Shown here: positions 1 to 8,840 of the stretch, piece after piece | How positions within the stretch are numbered: position 1 is the stretch's first letter | Layout: every line of letters begins with the position of its first letter | NCBI GenBank assembly: GCA_031292215.1 | Contig: JARLHO010000102.1 | Location: forward strand, 1 to 64,000 | Source: Syntrophobacteraceae bacterium | GTDB lineage: Bacteria > Desulfobacterota > Syntrophobacteria > Syntrophobacterales > Syntrophobacteraceae | Length of the DNA stretch: 64,000 bases | Direction: 5' to 3' | Made by a program: the position numbers and the translations under genes | Notes under the pieces: generated by a model | Told to the model about the DNA's origin: nothing | The model's database searches: none | The model's input: only the letters and a program-made list of their open reading frames with translations

Positions 1-12
1 AAAGGCTTTCGC

Positions 13-444
13 GTGGACGATCGACAAAGTCCAAGCCACACCGTACGGGACAGCAAGTACCATGTAGTGCGGATCCCGAAGTATCGGAAAAAGACGCTCT
101 ACGAGGAACTCCGCAAGCAGCTTGGGGCAGTGTTCAGGGAGCTGGCGAGGCAGAAGGAGAGTGCCGTGGTCGAAGGACACCTCATGGTGGATCACGTGCA
201 CATGCTCATCTCCATTCCACCCAAGTATGGAGTTTCTCCGGGGGATGGCTACATCAAGGGGAAGAGCGCTATTCACATCGCCAGGAGCTTTCTTGGGAAA
301 AAGAAAGGATTTACTGGTCAAAGTTTCTGGGCCGGAGGATATTTCGTTTCCACGTTGGGAAGGGATGAGCAGGTTATCCGCCAATATATTAGGAATCAGG
401 AGGCGGAGGATCGCCGACTGGACCAGCTAAACCTGTTCGGGTAG
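13..444 (+). CDS. tnpA: IS200/IS605-family transposase TnpA (Y1 HUH)
   Basis: Single-strand DNA transposase of the IS200/IS605 type, 143 aa, the usual length. Visible marks are the N-terminal KYHVV.IPKYRKK block, the HUH metal motif in DHVHML (about residues 57-62), the GYIKGKSAIH block and the catalytic tyrosine in YIRNQE near residue 120. The start is GTG at 13. The reading frame stays open to the window edge, but the family normally begins here, so the protein is probably complete while the left end of the element lies outside the window. No TnpB partner is seen, so it is IS200-like. Family assignment is firm; activity is not known. Confidence 0.93.
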   Translation: MDDRQSPSHTVRDSKYHVVRIPKYRKKTLYEELRKQLGAVFRELARQKESAVVEGHLMVDHVHMLISIPPKYGVSPGDGYIKGKSAIHIARSFLGKKKGFTGQSFWAGGYFVSTLGRDEQVIRQYIRNQEAEDRRLDQLNLFG

Positions 445-446
445 TC

Positions 447-523
447 ACCACCTTCAGGTGGTCAACGGTTTACAACCGCTTTGAGCGGTCCACGGTTTTT
501 CAGGCCTCCGGCTTTGCCGGAGG
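447..523. repeat. Three tandem hairpins at the IS200-like right end
   Basis: Three perfect hairpins follow the transposase stop: ACCACC-ttca-GGTGGT (447-462), ACCGCT-ttg-AGCGGT (475-489) and CCTCCGGC-ttt-GCCGGAGG (505-523). IS200/IS605 transposases recognise such subterminal hairpins, so one or more probably mark the right end; they may also terminate transcription. The rest of the gap to 792 shows no gene. Confidence 0.6.
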
Positions 524-792
524 TATCTGACTGTAAGCATGATGATACCCCGGGTCCAATATGTGGACCATGCGGCGGGGGGCCGAGCAGAGGAAGGAAT
601 TCTTCCCGGGGGTGAGCAATCGGATGGACACTACACTGGTTGGAGTCAGGCCGGAAGTCGCTCCTCTTGCTTTCCAAAGTTGACATTGTTAACTCATGTG
701 GGGGTTGTCAGTCGGCCCTTTCTTTGCGCCGGGCGGCAGGATTTATGCGTTTGGAAGCAAAGCGAAAATAAACCTTCGAAAATGATAAGCCT

Positions 793-1890
793 ATGAAACC
801 CTTGCTCGAAACAATCCAGCATAACCCGATGCTATGGCTGCTCGTCTTCGTGCCTGCGGTGTTCGCCGCTCAGGTTATAAGACCCGGGGCGCACACACTG
901 CTGTTCGTGCTCTCGGTTTTGGCCATCGTGCCGCTGGCGGCGCTGCTCAGTCACGCTACCGAGTCGGTGTCGGCCAAGACGGGGGATGCGGTCGGCGGGT
1001 TGCTCAACGCCACGTTGGGCAACTTGACTGAACTGGTTATCGCGGTGGCCGCCTTGCACGCCGGGCAATACATGCTTGTTAAGGCCTCCATCGCCGGCGC
1101 TATCGTAACCAATACCTTATTCATGCTGGGTGCGTCGTTCCTCCTGGGGGGCGTTAAACACCACGTGCAGGAATTCAACCGCACCAGCGCCCGACTGCAA
1201 GCGAACCTCCTCTTCCTGGCCACCGTTGCGCTGTTGGCATGCTCGGCCATGGCCGAGGTCGATCCCACGGCCGGCGCCGCCATCACAGGCAAGCTGAGCC
1301 TCGGTTTGGCAGCGCTCCTTCTTCTGACCTACGGACTTGGCCTGGTGTTTTCACTCCTGACCCATCGCGAATTCTTCGGCAGCAGTGCGGAGCATGGGGA
1401 GAGTGGCGGGGCGCCTTGGCCGATTGGTTTGGCGCCGGCCACACTGGCTGGTGTCACAGTGATGGTGGCGCTAGTGAGCGAAGTGTTCGTCGAGTCAGTC
1501 CAGGAAGCCGCGAAAACGCTTGGAATGACCCCGGCATTCGTGGGCTTCATCGTGGTGGCTCTGGTGGGAGGCGCGGCCGAGATGAGTGCAGCGTTTTCCG
1601 GTGCGCGCAAAAACAGACTCGACCTTAGCGTAGGCATCGCCCTGGGAAGCGCCTCCCAAATCGCGCTGTTCGTGGCGCCGGTCCTGGTCCTTATCAGTTA
1701 CGCGATCGGCCCCACACCGATGGACCTGCGATTCTGGCCAGGCGCCGTGGTCATGATGCTGGTCGCCTGCATCGCTGTCTCGCTGGTGACCGGCGGAGGG
1801 CGCTCGGCGTGGTTTGTCGGGGTGGTTTTGCTGACCGTTTACGTCATATTCGCTATGACCTTGTATCTTCTGCCGCCGCGGGCGCAATGA
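793..1890 (+). CDS. cax: Ca2+/H+ antiporter, CAX/ChaA type
   Basis: Inner-membrane cation/proton exchanger of the CaCA superfamily, 365 aa with about 11 hydrophobic segments. The first alpha repeat carries the canonical GNLTE signature inside GGLLNATLGNLTELVIAV (about residues 72-89). The second repeat reads GGAAEM where GNAAEH is typical, followed by RKNRLDLSVGIALGS and QIALFVAP, which are normal CAX blocks. So the fold and one ion-binding half are classical, while the second acidic motif keeps its Glu but lacks the Asn. Monocistronic, with only a weak ribosome site. Likely role is export of Ca2+ (or another divalent cation) driven by protons. Confidence 0.9.
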   Translation: MKPLLETIQHNPMLWLLVFVPAVFAAQVIRPGAHTLLFVLSVLAIVPLAALLSHATESVSAKTGDAVGGLLNATLGNLTELVIAVAALHAGQYMLVKASIAGAIVTNTLFMLGASFLLGGVKHHVQEFNRTSARLQANLLFLATVALLACSAMAEVDPTAGAAITGKLSLGLAALLLLTYGLGLVFSLLTHREFFGSSAEHGESGGAPWPIGLAPATLAGVTVMVALVSEVFVESVQEAAKTLGMTPAFVGFIVVALVGGAAEMSAAFSGARKNRLDLSVGIALGSASQIALFVAPVLVLISYAIGPTPMDLRFWPGAVVMMLVACIAVSLVTGGGRSAWFVGVVLLTVYVIFAMTLYLLPPRAQ

Positions 1891-2790
1891 TCACATCGCC
1901 TCAAAACCATACCAACATAGCCTTATCCCCGGTTTACCCGGCAACCGGCGCTGAAACTTCAACTGCCTTAGGGAATCGCCACACCAGTCCTGCCATCATC
2001 GTATCCAAATCAATAAGTCTGCCGCTGTCGTCGACTCGGGCGTTGGCATCCATCTTGATCTCAAAGGGGAACGGATTGTTCCTGACCGGGCAAGCAAGTG
2101 TAATGCCTTTAAAGACAGTAGAGAGTCCCGATGGGCAATGTCGTTGAGTTAACCGACTAGAGCGATGATCGTGATCCCGGAGGGATCAAAGCCATTTTCC
2201 ATTAGCCGGTGGTTGAGGCCGTAAGGGCGATACCCCTGGGATGGTTCAACAACATTGGCCCCGATGGGGGCCCTACACACACTTACACCATGGTGAAAGT
2301 TCAGTAGTCGAAGAATACACTTGTTGGACTCTATAATAGGCAAACCACCTTATTCCGTACGATCAGGCTCAATGCTTAAAATCTATGCAGGCGAAGTTAT
2401 TTGTTCAATCAAAGTCTCTATCGATAAACCGATCAGAAAGATAGTTATTCATCGTCACAGCTCAAGTACTCCGTTCGAGAGGAATCCCGACATGATTGAA
2501 TCGATAGGCGAAACACGGAAACACCCTCACGTTTTGGGAGACGGCGCAACTCGGGAAAATCTCCGTATCGGCCCGGGCGATGCTTGAGAAATCAATTGCA
2601 TCGGGCAAAAGGAGGAGTCTTTCCGGAGACCTTCCATAGGCCTAAGGTTGCCGTAACATATCCAGAGTTACTCTTGATCCCGCCGAGTGCCTGGAAGAAA
2701 CAATGCGCAATTAGCCAATAGGGCGCTTCGATGGAAAACTGTCTACGTGTGATTCGAGTTTCCTTATGCCGGTAGGATAGGAGGATCAAC
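1891..2790. other. 900-bp region without a convincing gene
   Basis: Between cax and the efflux operon only short ORFs occur, none with a recognisable family. A possible gene tail on the minus strand is listed separately (1934-2123). The stretch 2160-2340 reads like decayed coding sequence in several frames but I could not assign it. A promoter for the efflux operon must lie near the right end; no repressor gene of TetR or MarR type is present. Confidence 0.5.
1934..2123 (-). pseudogene. Possible 3' remnant of an unknown gene
   Basis: On the minus strand a frame stays open for about 75 codons and ends at 1934-1936. It has coding-like composition and contains protein-like stretches such as PFPFEIKMDANARVDDSG and DLDTMMAGLVWRFP. 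No start codon precedes the protein-like part, so if real it is the tail of a truncated gene. I do not recognise the family, and chance remains possible. Confidence 0.25.
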
Positions 2791-4038
2791 TTGCGATACG
2801 CGCTTTTTTTCGGGTATGTACCGGCGCTTCATCGAAGCCGGCTTTGGAGGCGACTCTTTGCGACCACGCTTGCAGTCTTCATGGTAATTGTCGGTTACGG
2901 CTGTGGGAAGAAGGAGGCGACTCGCTCCGAGGGTGGCAAACATTCGGTGGAGGTGACTGTGGTAACCGTTACGCCCGGGGACACACCGGTTTCCTTCGAG
3001 TACGTCGCTCAAGTGCAGAGTTCCCGGCAGGTAAATATTCAGGCGCGGGTAAGCGGGTTTCTCGATAAGCGCCTTTACACCGAGGGCGCCCTTGTAAAGG
3101 TTGGGCAGACGCTTTTTTTGATGGATCAAAAACCGTTTAAGGCGCAGCTAAACCAAGCGAAGGCGGCACTTGCACGGCAGGCGGCAGCCCTTGAGGTGGC
3201 GCGCAAGAACCTGGCCCGAGTAAAACCCCTTGCCGCAGCCAACGCGCTTTCCCAACGAGAGCTCGACGATGCGACCGGCCAGTTCCTGTCCGCCTCCGCA
3301 TCGGTTGAACAGGCCAAGGCGGTAGTGGACCAGGCGGCGCTCGATCTATCTTACACGGTGATAAAATCGCCCGTTAACGGCATCACCAGTTTTGCGCAGC
3401 AGCAGGAGGGCGCCTACCTAAATGTCAATCAGAGCACCAGCCAGCTCACCACCGTCGCCGTGACCTCCCCCAGCTACGTCAACTTCAGCCTCTCGGAAAA
3501 TGACAGGCTAAAACACAATGAAGAGGTCCAAAAAGGGTTGCTGCGCGAACCCAGGGACAAGAAATATAGCGCCGAGATAGTTCTGGCCGATGGCTCGATA
3601 TTTCCGCACACCGGGCAGGTGACTTTCGCAAACCCTATGTTCAACCCGCAGACGGGAACATTTCTTGTCCGCGTTACCGTTGACAACCCCCAAAACTGGC
3701 TGCGACCCAACGAGTTTGTGCGGGTGCGCATCAGGGGCGCGGTTCGCCCCAATGGCGTGCTTATCCCGCAGCGCGCGGTTCAGCAGGCGGCTAAGGGCCA
3801 TTTCGTATGGGTGGTGGCAAAAGAGAGTAAAGTCGAGCCGCGCCCCGTAACGTTGGGGGAGGCGTATAAAAACGACTGGTTTATCAACGAGGGCCTGCGC
3901 GCGGGGGATCGAGTCGTTGTCGATGGAGCGCTCACGCTTCGTTCCGGCACTGTGGTGAAGGTCGCACCGGCGGCGGAGAAACCGGAGACCCCGGAGGCCG
4001 GCGCTGCCGAGCGCAATTCGGCAAAAAGCGGCAAATAA
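2791..4038 (+). CDS. RND efflux periplasmic adaptor (membrane fusion lipoprotein)
   Basis: AcrA/MexA-type adaptor linking the inner-membrane pump to the outer-membrane channel, 415 aa. It starts with TTG at 2791, six bases after GGAGG at 2780-2784. A lipoprotein signal ends in the lipobox GYGC with the acylated Cys at residue 38. Downstream come the split lipoyl half-motifs (YVAQVQSSRQVNIQARVSG and the matching block after the coiled coil), an Ala-rich helical hairpin around residues 120-190, and the beta-barrel domain. First gene of a three-gene operon, 20 bp ahead of the pump gene. Confidence 0.92.
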   Translation: MRYALFFGYVPALHRSRLWRRLFATTLAVFMVIVGYGCGKKEATRSEGGKHSVEVTVVTVTPGDTPVSFEYVAQVQSSRQVNIQARVSGFLDKRLYTEGALVKVGQTLFLMDQKPFKAQLNQAKAALARQAAALEVARKNLARVKPLAAANALSQRELDDATGQFLSASASVEQAKAVVDQAALDLSYTVIKSPVNGITSFAQQQEGAYLNVNQSTSQLTTVAVTSPSYVNFSLSENDRLKHNEEVQKGLLREPRDKKYSAEIVLADGSIFPHTGQVTFANPMFNPQTGTFLVRVTVDNPQNWLRPNEFVRVRIRGAVRPNGVLIPQRAVQQAAKGHFVWVVAKESKVEPRPVTLGEAYKNDWFINEGLRAGDRVVVDGALTLRSGTVVKVAPAAEKPETPEAGAAERNSAKSGK

Positions 4039-4058
4039 GCACCAGGAGGCGCCGACTC

Positions 4059-7000
4059 ATGTCCAGGTTCTTCATCCAGCGACCGATCTTTGCGACCGTC
4101 ATCTCGCTCATCATCGTAATCGCCGGACTGGTAGCGATGAAAGTCCTGCCTGTAGCGCAGTACCCGCCGATCACGCCGGTCCAGGTGCAGGTGACGACTA
4201 CCTATCCGGGCGCCGATGCCAAGACCGTCGGCGATTCGGTGGCCGCGCCCATAGAGGCGCAGGTAAACGGCGCGGACAACTTGCTCTACATGACGTCGAC
4301 GAGTTCGAGCACCGGCCAGATGACTTTGACAGTCTACTTCAGCTTGAATACCGACCCCGACATCGCCCAGGTGGAGGTGCAAAACCGGGTGAACCTCGCC
4401 ATGCCGCAGCTCCCCGAGGCAGTGGCCAAGTACGGTGTCTCCGTGCAGAAAAAATCGTCCACCCCGTTGATGATCATCTCGGTTTACAACAAGGATGGCC
4501 GCTACACTCCGGAGTACGTGACCAACTATACCAACGTCTATATTTTGGATGCCATAAAGCGCGTGAACGGCGCCGGCCAGGCACAGATTTTCGGTGTGCC
4601 GGACCAGGCGATGCGCATCTGGATGAACCCTGACCGGATGGCCTCCCTGGGGATAACGACAACCGACATCCAAGATGCGGTCTCCAAGCAGAATGCGCTG
4701 TGGGGGGCGGGGCTGATAGGGCAGCAGCCGAGCAGTAAACAGGTTCAATTGACCTACCCGGTCGTGACCCAGGCCCCCTATGTCAAACCCTCGCAGTATG
4801 GGGACATTATCCTGCGCGCGACTCAGCAGGGCAGCGCCATTGTGAGGCTAAAAGACGTTGCCCGGGTCGAAGTCGGCCGCAGGCAGTACATAGACAACAA
4901 CAAGTTGAACGGGGCGCCGGCGACCCCGATTATCGTCTACCAGCAGCCCGGAGCCAATGCGCTCGAAGTCTCAAAGGGCGTACGCAAGACCATGAAGGAC
5001 TTGAAACAAACCATGCCCGACGGGATCGATTACACGATCGCCCTGGACACCACCGAATTCGTGCGCCTCTCTATCGAAGAGGTAATCCACACTCTGTTCG
5101 AAGCGATAGTGCTGGTAGTGCTTGTCGTTTACCTCTTTTTGCAAAGTTTTCGATCGACGATTATTTGTACGGTCGCGGTCTTGGTTTCCCTGATCGGCAC
5201 GTTCTGCGGAATGCAGGCGCTCGGGTTCTCGGTCAACCTGCTGACGTTGTTCGGTATAGTGTTGGCCATCGGTATGGTGGTAGACGATGCGATCGTGGTT
5301 GTGGAGAACGTCGAACGCAACATGGTGAAGCTCCACCTCCCTCCCCGGGAAGCCACCATAAAGGCCATGGAAGAGATCGGCGGAGCGCTGGTCGCCGTAG
5401 TGCTGGTCATGGCGTCGGTATTTATTCCGGCCGCATTCCTTCCGGGCACAACCGGTCAGCTTTACAAGCAATTCGCCATCACCATCGTCATTTCCGTGGC
5501 TATATCCGGTTTTGTTGCCCTGACGCTGACACCGGCGATGTGCGGGGTCATGCTAAAGCACTCCACGTCTTCCAGGAAAGGCCCTTTTGCCTGGTTCAAC
5601 CGCCAGTTCGACCGCTTTACCCTGGGTTTCGGCGATGTAGTCGTGTTGATGATAAAGCGGATGAGCGTAGCATTTTTGCTCCTGGCCTTTATGATCTGGG
5701 GGCTTGTGCATTTGTTCCGCACAACTCCTGTGAGCTTTGTGCCCAACGAGGACCAGGGATACCTGATGGCCCAGGTCGTCATGCCCGACGCCGCCAGTTT
5801 GAACCGCACTTCCAAGACATCGAGCCTTGTGGACGCATTGTTCGCCGGTAATCCCGCGGTGGCCGACCGGACGATAATTAACGGATACAGCCTGATCGAC
5901 AGCCAGTACAAACCCAACGTGGCGACCTTTTTCGTGACTCTTAAAGAGTTCAAGGAGCGCTATTCCTCAAGCGAGCGCGCCGGAAAGGAAAGTGCTTCCG
6001 CGGTGATGGCCGAGGTCGGGGCCGCGGCCAAAAGCATCAAGACCGGAGTGACCATACCAATAGCGCCCCCGGCGATCCCCGGGATCGGGACAACGGGCGG
6101 GTTCGAGTTCTGGGTGCAGGACAAGGGCGCCGGGGACCCATCGCATCTATACGAGATTATCCAGAAATTTCTCGCCAAAGCCCGCACGCGTCCCGAACTT
6201 TCCGGTCTGAACACGACTTTTCGCGCTTCCTCGCAACAGTTGCGCGCTGAGGTCGACCGCTCCAGGGCGGTGCTCCTGGGGGTCCCGGTAGGGGATGTCT
6301 ACAGCGCGCTCCAGGCCCAGTTCGGCTCGATCCAGGTAAGCCAGTTCAACCAGTACAGCCGCGTCTGGAATGTCATCCTTCAGTCCGACGCTCCATACCG
6401 TCAGACCCCCGGCGACATCACCCGGTTGTACACGAGGTCGGTTAACGACAAGATGGTTCCATTATCGGCCATGGTTACGACCGATTACGTTACGGGTCCG
6501 GACCTCGTGCCGCATTTCAACGGCTTCCCCGCAGCCCAGATCACCGGCAACGCCGCTGCTGGATACAGCTCGGGCGATGCGATAAAAGCGATGGAGGATG
6601 TAGCAAAGGAAGTGCTGCCCAGCGGCTACGGGTATGGCTGGTCGGGCATGGCCTTCGAAGAAAAAAAGTCGGGGGGGACCTCCGCAAATGCTTTTGTGTT
6701 CGGGCTCATTATCGTTTTCCTGGTCCTGGCTGCCCAGTTCGAGTCGTGGTCCCTGCCATGCTCGGTTATGACCGCCGTGCCGTTTGGCATCCTGGGGGCG
6801 CTGATCTTTAACACCCTGCGCGGACTCGAAAACGATGTCTACTTCCAGATCGGCATGCTGGTGCTCATCGGCCTTGGGGCAAAGAACGCGGTTTTACGGG
6901 TCGAATACGCGGTCGACCTGCGAAAGCAGGGACTATCGGTCATGGACGCTACGATAAAAGCAGGCGAAGAACGGTTCAGGCCGATTATCATGACCTCGCT

Positions 7001-7241
7001 CGCTTTCATCCTCGGGGTGTTGCCGCTCGCTCTGGCCAAGGGCGCAGGCGCCAACGCGCGTCATTCCATCGGGACGGGCATCATGGGGGGGATGATCGGT
7101 GAAGCCACGCTGGCCATGCTCTACGTGCCGCTCTTTTTCTATATCTTCGATAAACTTAGCGAGCGCTCCAAAGCAAAGAAGGAAGAGGCTGCCTCAAGTG
7201 AAAGCCGCCACGATCCGCATGAAAACCCGGAGGAAAGTTGA
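4059..7241 (+). CDS. RND multidrug efflux transporter, HAE1 (AcrB/MexB) family
   Basis: Inner-membrane proton-driven pump, 1060 aa, close to the usual AcrB length. It has the N-terminal FFIQRPIFA motif, two large periplasmic loops and 12 membrane segments. The proton-relay Asp pair is in GMVVDDAIVVVEN and the TM10 Lys in GAKNA. The start follows AGGAGG at 4044-4049. One oddity: the block usually written AILIVEFA reads AVLRVEYA, placing an Arg inside TM10 close to the relay Lys. Hydrophobic drugs, solvents or bile-like compounds are possible substrates, but none can be deduced here. Confidence 0.94.
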   Translation: MSRFFIQRPIFATVISLIIVIAGLVAMKVLPVAQYPPITPVQVQVTTTYPGADAKTVGDSVAAPIEAQVNGADNLLYMTSTSSSTGQMTLTVYFSLNTDPDIAQVEVQNRVNLAMPQLPEAVAKYGVSVQKKSSTPLMIISVYNKDGRYTPEYVTNYTNVYILDAIKRVNGAGQAQIFGVPDQAMRIWMNPDRMASLGITTTDIQDAVSKQNALWGAGLIGQQPSSKQVQLTYPVVTQAPYVKPSQYGDIILRATQQGSAIVRLKDVARVEVGRRQYIDNNKLNGAPATPIIVYQQPGANALEVSKGVRKTMKDLKQTMPDGIDYTIALDTTEFVRLSIEEVIHTLFEAIVLVVLVVYLFLQSFRSTIICTVAVLVSLIGTFCGMQALGFSVNLLTLFGIVLAIGMVVDDAIVVVENVERNMVKLHLPPREATIKAMEEIGGALVAVVLVMASVFIPAAFLPGTTGQLYKQFAITIVISVAISGFVALTLTPAMCGVMLKHSTSSRKGPFAWFNRQFDRFTLGFGDVVVLMIKRMSVAFLLLAFMIWGLVHLFRTTPVSFVPNEDQGYLMAQVVMPDAASLNRTSKTSSLVDALFAGNPAVADRTIINGYSLIDSQYKPNVATFFVTLKEFKERYSSSERAGKESASAVMAEVGAAAKSIKTGVTIPIAPPAIPGIGTTGGFEFWVQDKGAGDPSHLYEIIQKFLAKARTRPELSGLNTTFRASSQQLRAEVDRSRAVLLGVPVGDVYSALQAQFGSIQVSQFNQYSRVWNVILQSDAPYRQTPGDITRLYTRSVNDKMVPLSAMVTTDYVTGPDLVPHFNGFPAAQITGNAAAGYSSGDAIKAMEDVAKEVLPSGYGYGWSGMAFEEKKSGGTSANAFVFGLIIVFLVLAAQFESWSLPCSVMTAVPFGILGALIFNTLRGLENDVYFQIGMLVLIGLGAKNAVLRVEYAVDLRKQGLSVMDATIKAGEERFRPIIMTSLAFILGVLPLALAKGAGANARHSIGTGIMGGMIGEATLAMLYVPLFFYIFDKLSERSKAKKEEAASSESRHDPHENPEES

Positions 7242-7242
7242 T

Positions 7243-8727
7243 ATGCGCCGATTGAGTGTCGTCGCGGTTACGGCTTTTTTGCTGGCGGGCTGCATGATCG
7301 GGCCCAATTATCGGCGCCCCGCAGTGGACACTCCGCAGTCTTTCCGATTTGAGGAAAAGGAGGCACGCGATACGACCAACACCGATTGGTGGAAGCAATT
7401 CGACGCCCCCGTGCTCGACTCGCTGATCGCCGAAGCGCTTGCAAATAACCGGAGCGTCCAAATTGCCGCCGCCAACATCGAACAGGCTGCGGGGGTGCTC
7501 ATGCAGACGCGCGCACCGTTGTTTCCCCAGATTGGCTACGGTGGAAGCGCGGTCCGCGAGCGACAGAGCTGGAGCGACGTGGTCCCGCTGGGGCTTCAGG
7601 GGCTTACTATCCCGAACCCGAGTTCTTCATTTGAGTTATTCGCGGGCACCAATTGGGAGATCGATCTATGGGGCCGCGTCAGGCGGCTGACCGAGTCCGC
7701 TCAGGCGAACCTGTGCGCCACCGAGGAAGCCCGCCGGGGCGTTATCCTTTCCCTGGTCGCAGCAGTTGCAACCAGCTACTTTCAGCTCCTGAGCCTGGAC
7801 GATCAACTCGCGATCTCCCAGCGCACACTGGCCGCCTACGAGACCAATGTCAAACTTTTCGAACTGAAGTTCATACATGGTCAGGTTTCCGCGATGATCC
7901 TCGAACAGGCCAAGTCTCAGTACGAAACGGTCGCGGCAGCGATTCCACCGATCAAGTCCCGGATCGTACAGACTGAAAATGGCTTAAGCATCCTTCTCGC
8001 CCGCAATCCTGGCCCAATCGAGCGTGGCAAATTGCTCCCCGTGCTTGGCGCCCCTGCCGTGCCGTCCGGCCTGCCGTCTCAGTTGCTAGAACGAAGACCC
8101 GACCTCGCCCAGGCCGAGTTGAACCTGATAGCCGCAAACGCTCAGATCGGCGCTGCCCGGGCGCTTTATTTTCCCACCATCTCGCTTACCGGCGCCGTGG
8201 GCACGGCCAGCTCCGACCTCTCCAACCTCTTCACGGGCCCTGCCCGGATATGGAGTTATGCGGGGTCTTTTACCGGACCGATTTTCACTGCCGGCGCAAT
8301 CGCCGGCCAGGTAAGGCAGGCCGAAGCGGCACGGAAGGCGGCGCTGCTGTTCTATCAAAACGCCATCCAAAGCGGGTTCAGGGACGTGGAAAATGCGCTC
8401 TCATCCCATGCCCAATTGCTTGACCAACTTAAGGCTCAGGGCCGCCTCGTAACAGCGCTAAGGAAATACGCCTTCCTGGCCCGTAAGCTCTACGACGGCG
8501 GCTACACATCCTATCTCACGGTGCTTTATGCGGAAGAGCAACTCTATCCGGCCGAGCTCGCCTATGCACAGCTCCAGGGTTCGACCCTGGCTTCGCTCGT
8601 CAACATCTATCAGGCCATGGGCGGGGGATGGGTGTGCAGGGCCGATAAGCTTACCGCGCCGCAACCCTTTGTTACGCCCCATGTGTACTGTGTTAATTCT
8701 TTAACTCAGGAGAAGACCGATAAATAG
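7243..8727 (+). CDS. Outer-membrane efflux lipoprotein, OprM/NodT family
   Basis: TolC-like exit duct of the RND system, 494 aa. I place the start at the ATG at 7243, one base after the pump's stop codon and behind GGAGG (about 7229-7233). The first residues form a lipoprotein signal ending in LLAGC (Cys16), and MIGPNYRRP is the standard OprM N-terminus. Two OEP repeats follow, with the internal LLERRPDLAQAELNLIAAN block near residue 285. Tight coupling to the two upstream genes indicates one transcript encoding the full tripartite pump. Confidence 0.93.
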   Translation: MRRLSVVAVTAFLLAGCMIGPNYRRPAVDTPQSFRFEEKEARDTTNTDWWKQFDAPVLDSLIAEALANNRSVQIAAANIEQAAGVLMQTRAPLFPQIGYGGSAVRERQSWSDVVPLGLQGLTIPNPSSSFELFAGTNWEIDLWGRVRRLTESAQANLCATEEARRGVILSLVAAVATSYFQLLSLDDQLAISQRTLAAYETNVKLFELKFIHGQVSAMILEQAKSQYETVAAAIPPIKSRIVQTENGLSILLARNPGPIERGKLLPVLGAPAVPSGLPSQLLERRPDLAQAELNLIAANAQIGAARALYFPTISLTGAVGTASSDLSNLFTGPARIWSYAGSFTGPIFTAGAIAGQVRQAEAARKAALLFYQNAIQSGFRDVENALSSHAQLLDQLKAQGRLVTALRKYAFLARKLYDGGYTSYLTVLYAEEQLYPAELAYAQLQGSTLASLVNIYQAMGGGWVCRADKLTAPQPFVTPHVYCVNSLTQEKTDK

Positions 8728-8840
8728 CAGTAATCGATGGCAGTATTTGCATGTGAGGGTCTTGTAAAGCGTCAGCTTTATGAGAAAGATGCCTGCATTG
8801 CCGGCATCTCAAATAACGTTTTGCAGAATTGGAGAACATC

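Noticed and set aside
2149-2343. 64-aa minus-strand ORF and the repeat-like text around it
   Set aside because: Reads as somewhat protein-like in both directions but has no ribosome site and I cannot tie it to a family; likely decayed or repetitive DNA.
3780-4748. 322-aa minus-strand frame across the RND adaptor and pump genes
   Set aside because: Antisense shadow over two well-identified genes; His/Arg-rich composition typical of a reversed GC-rich gene.
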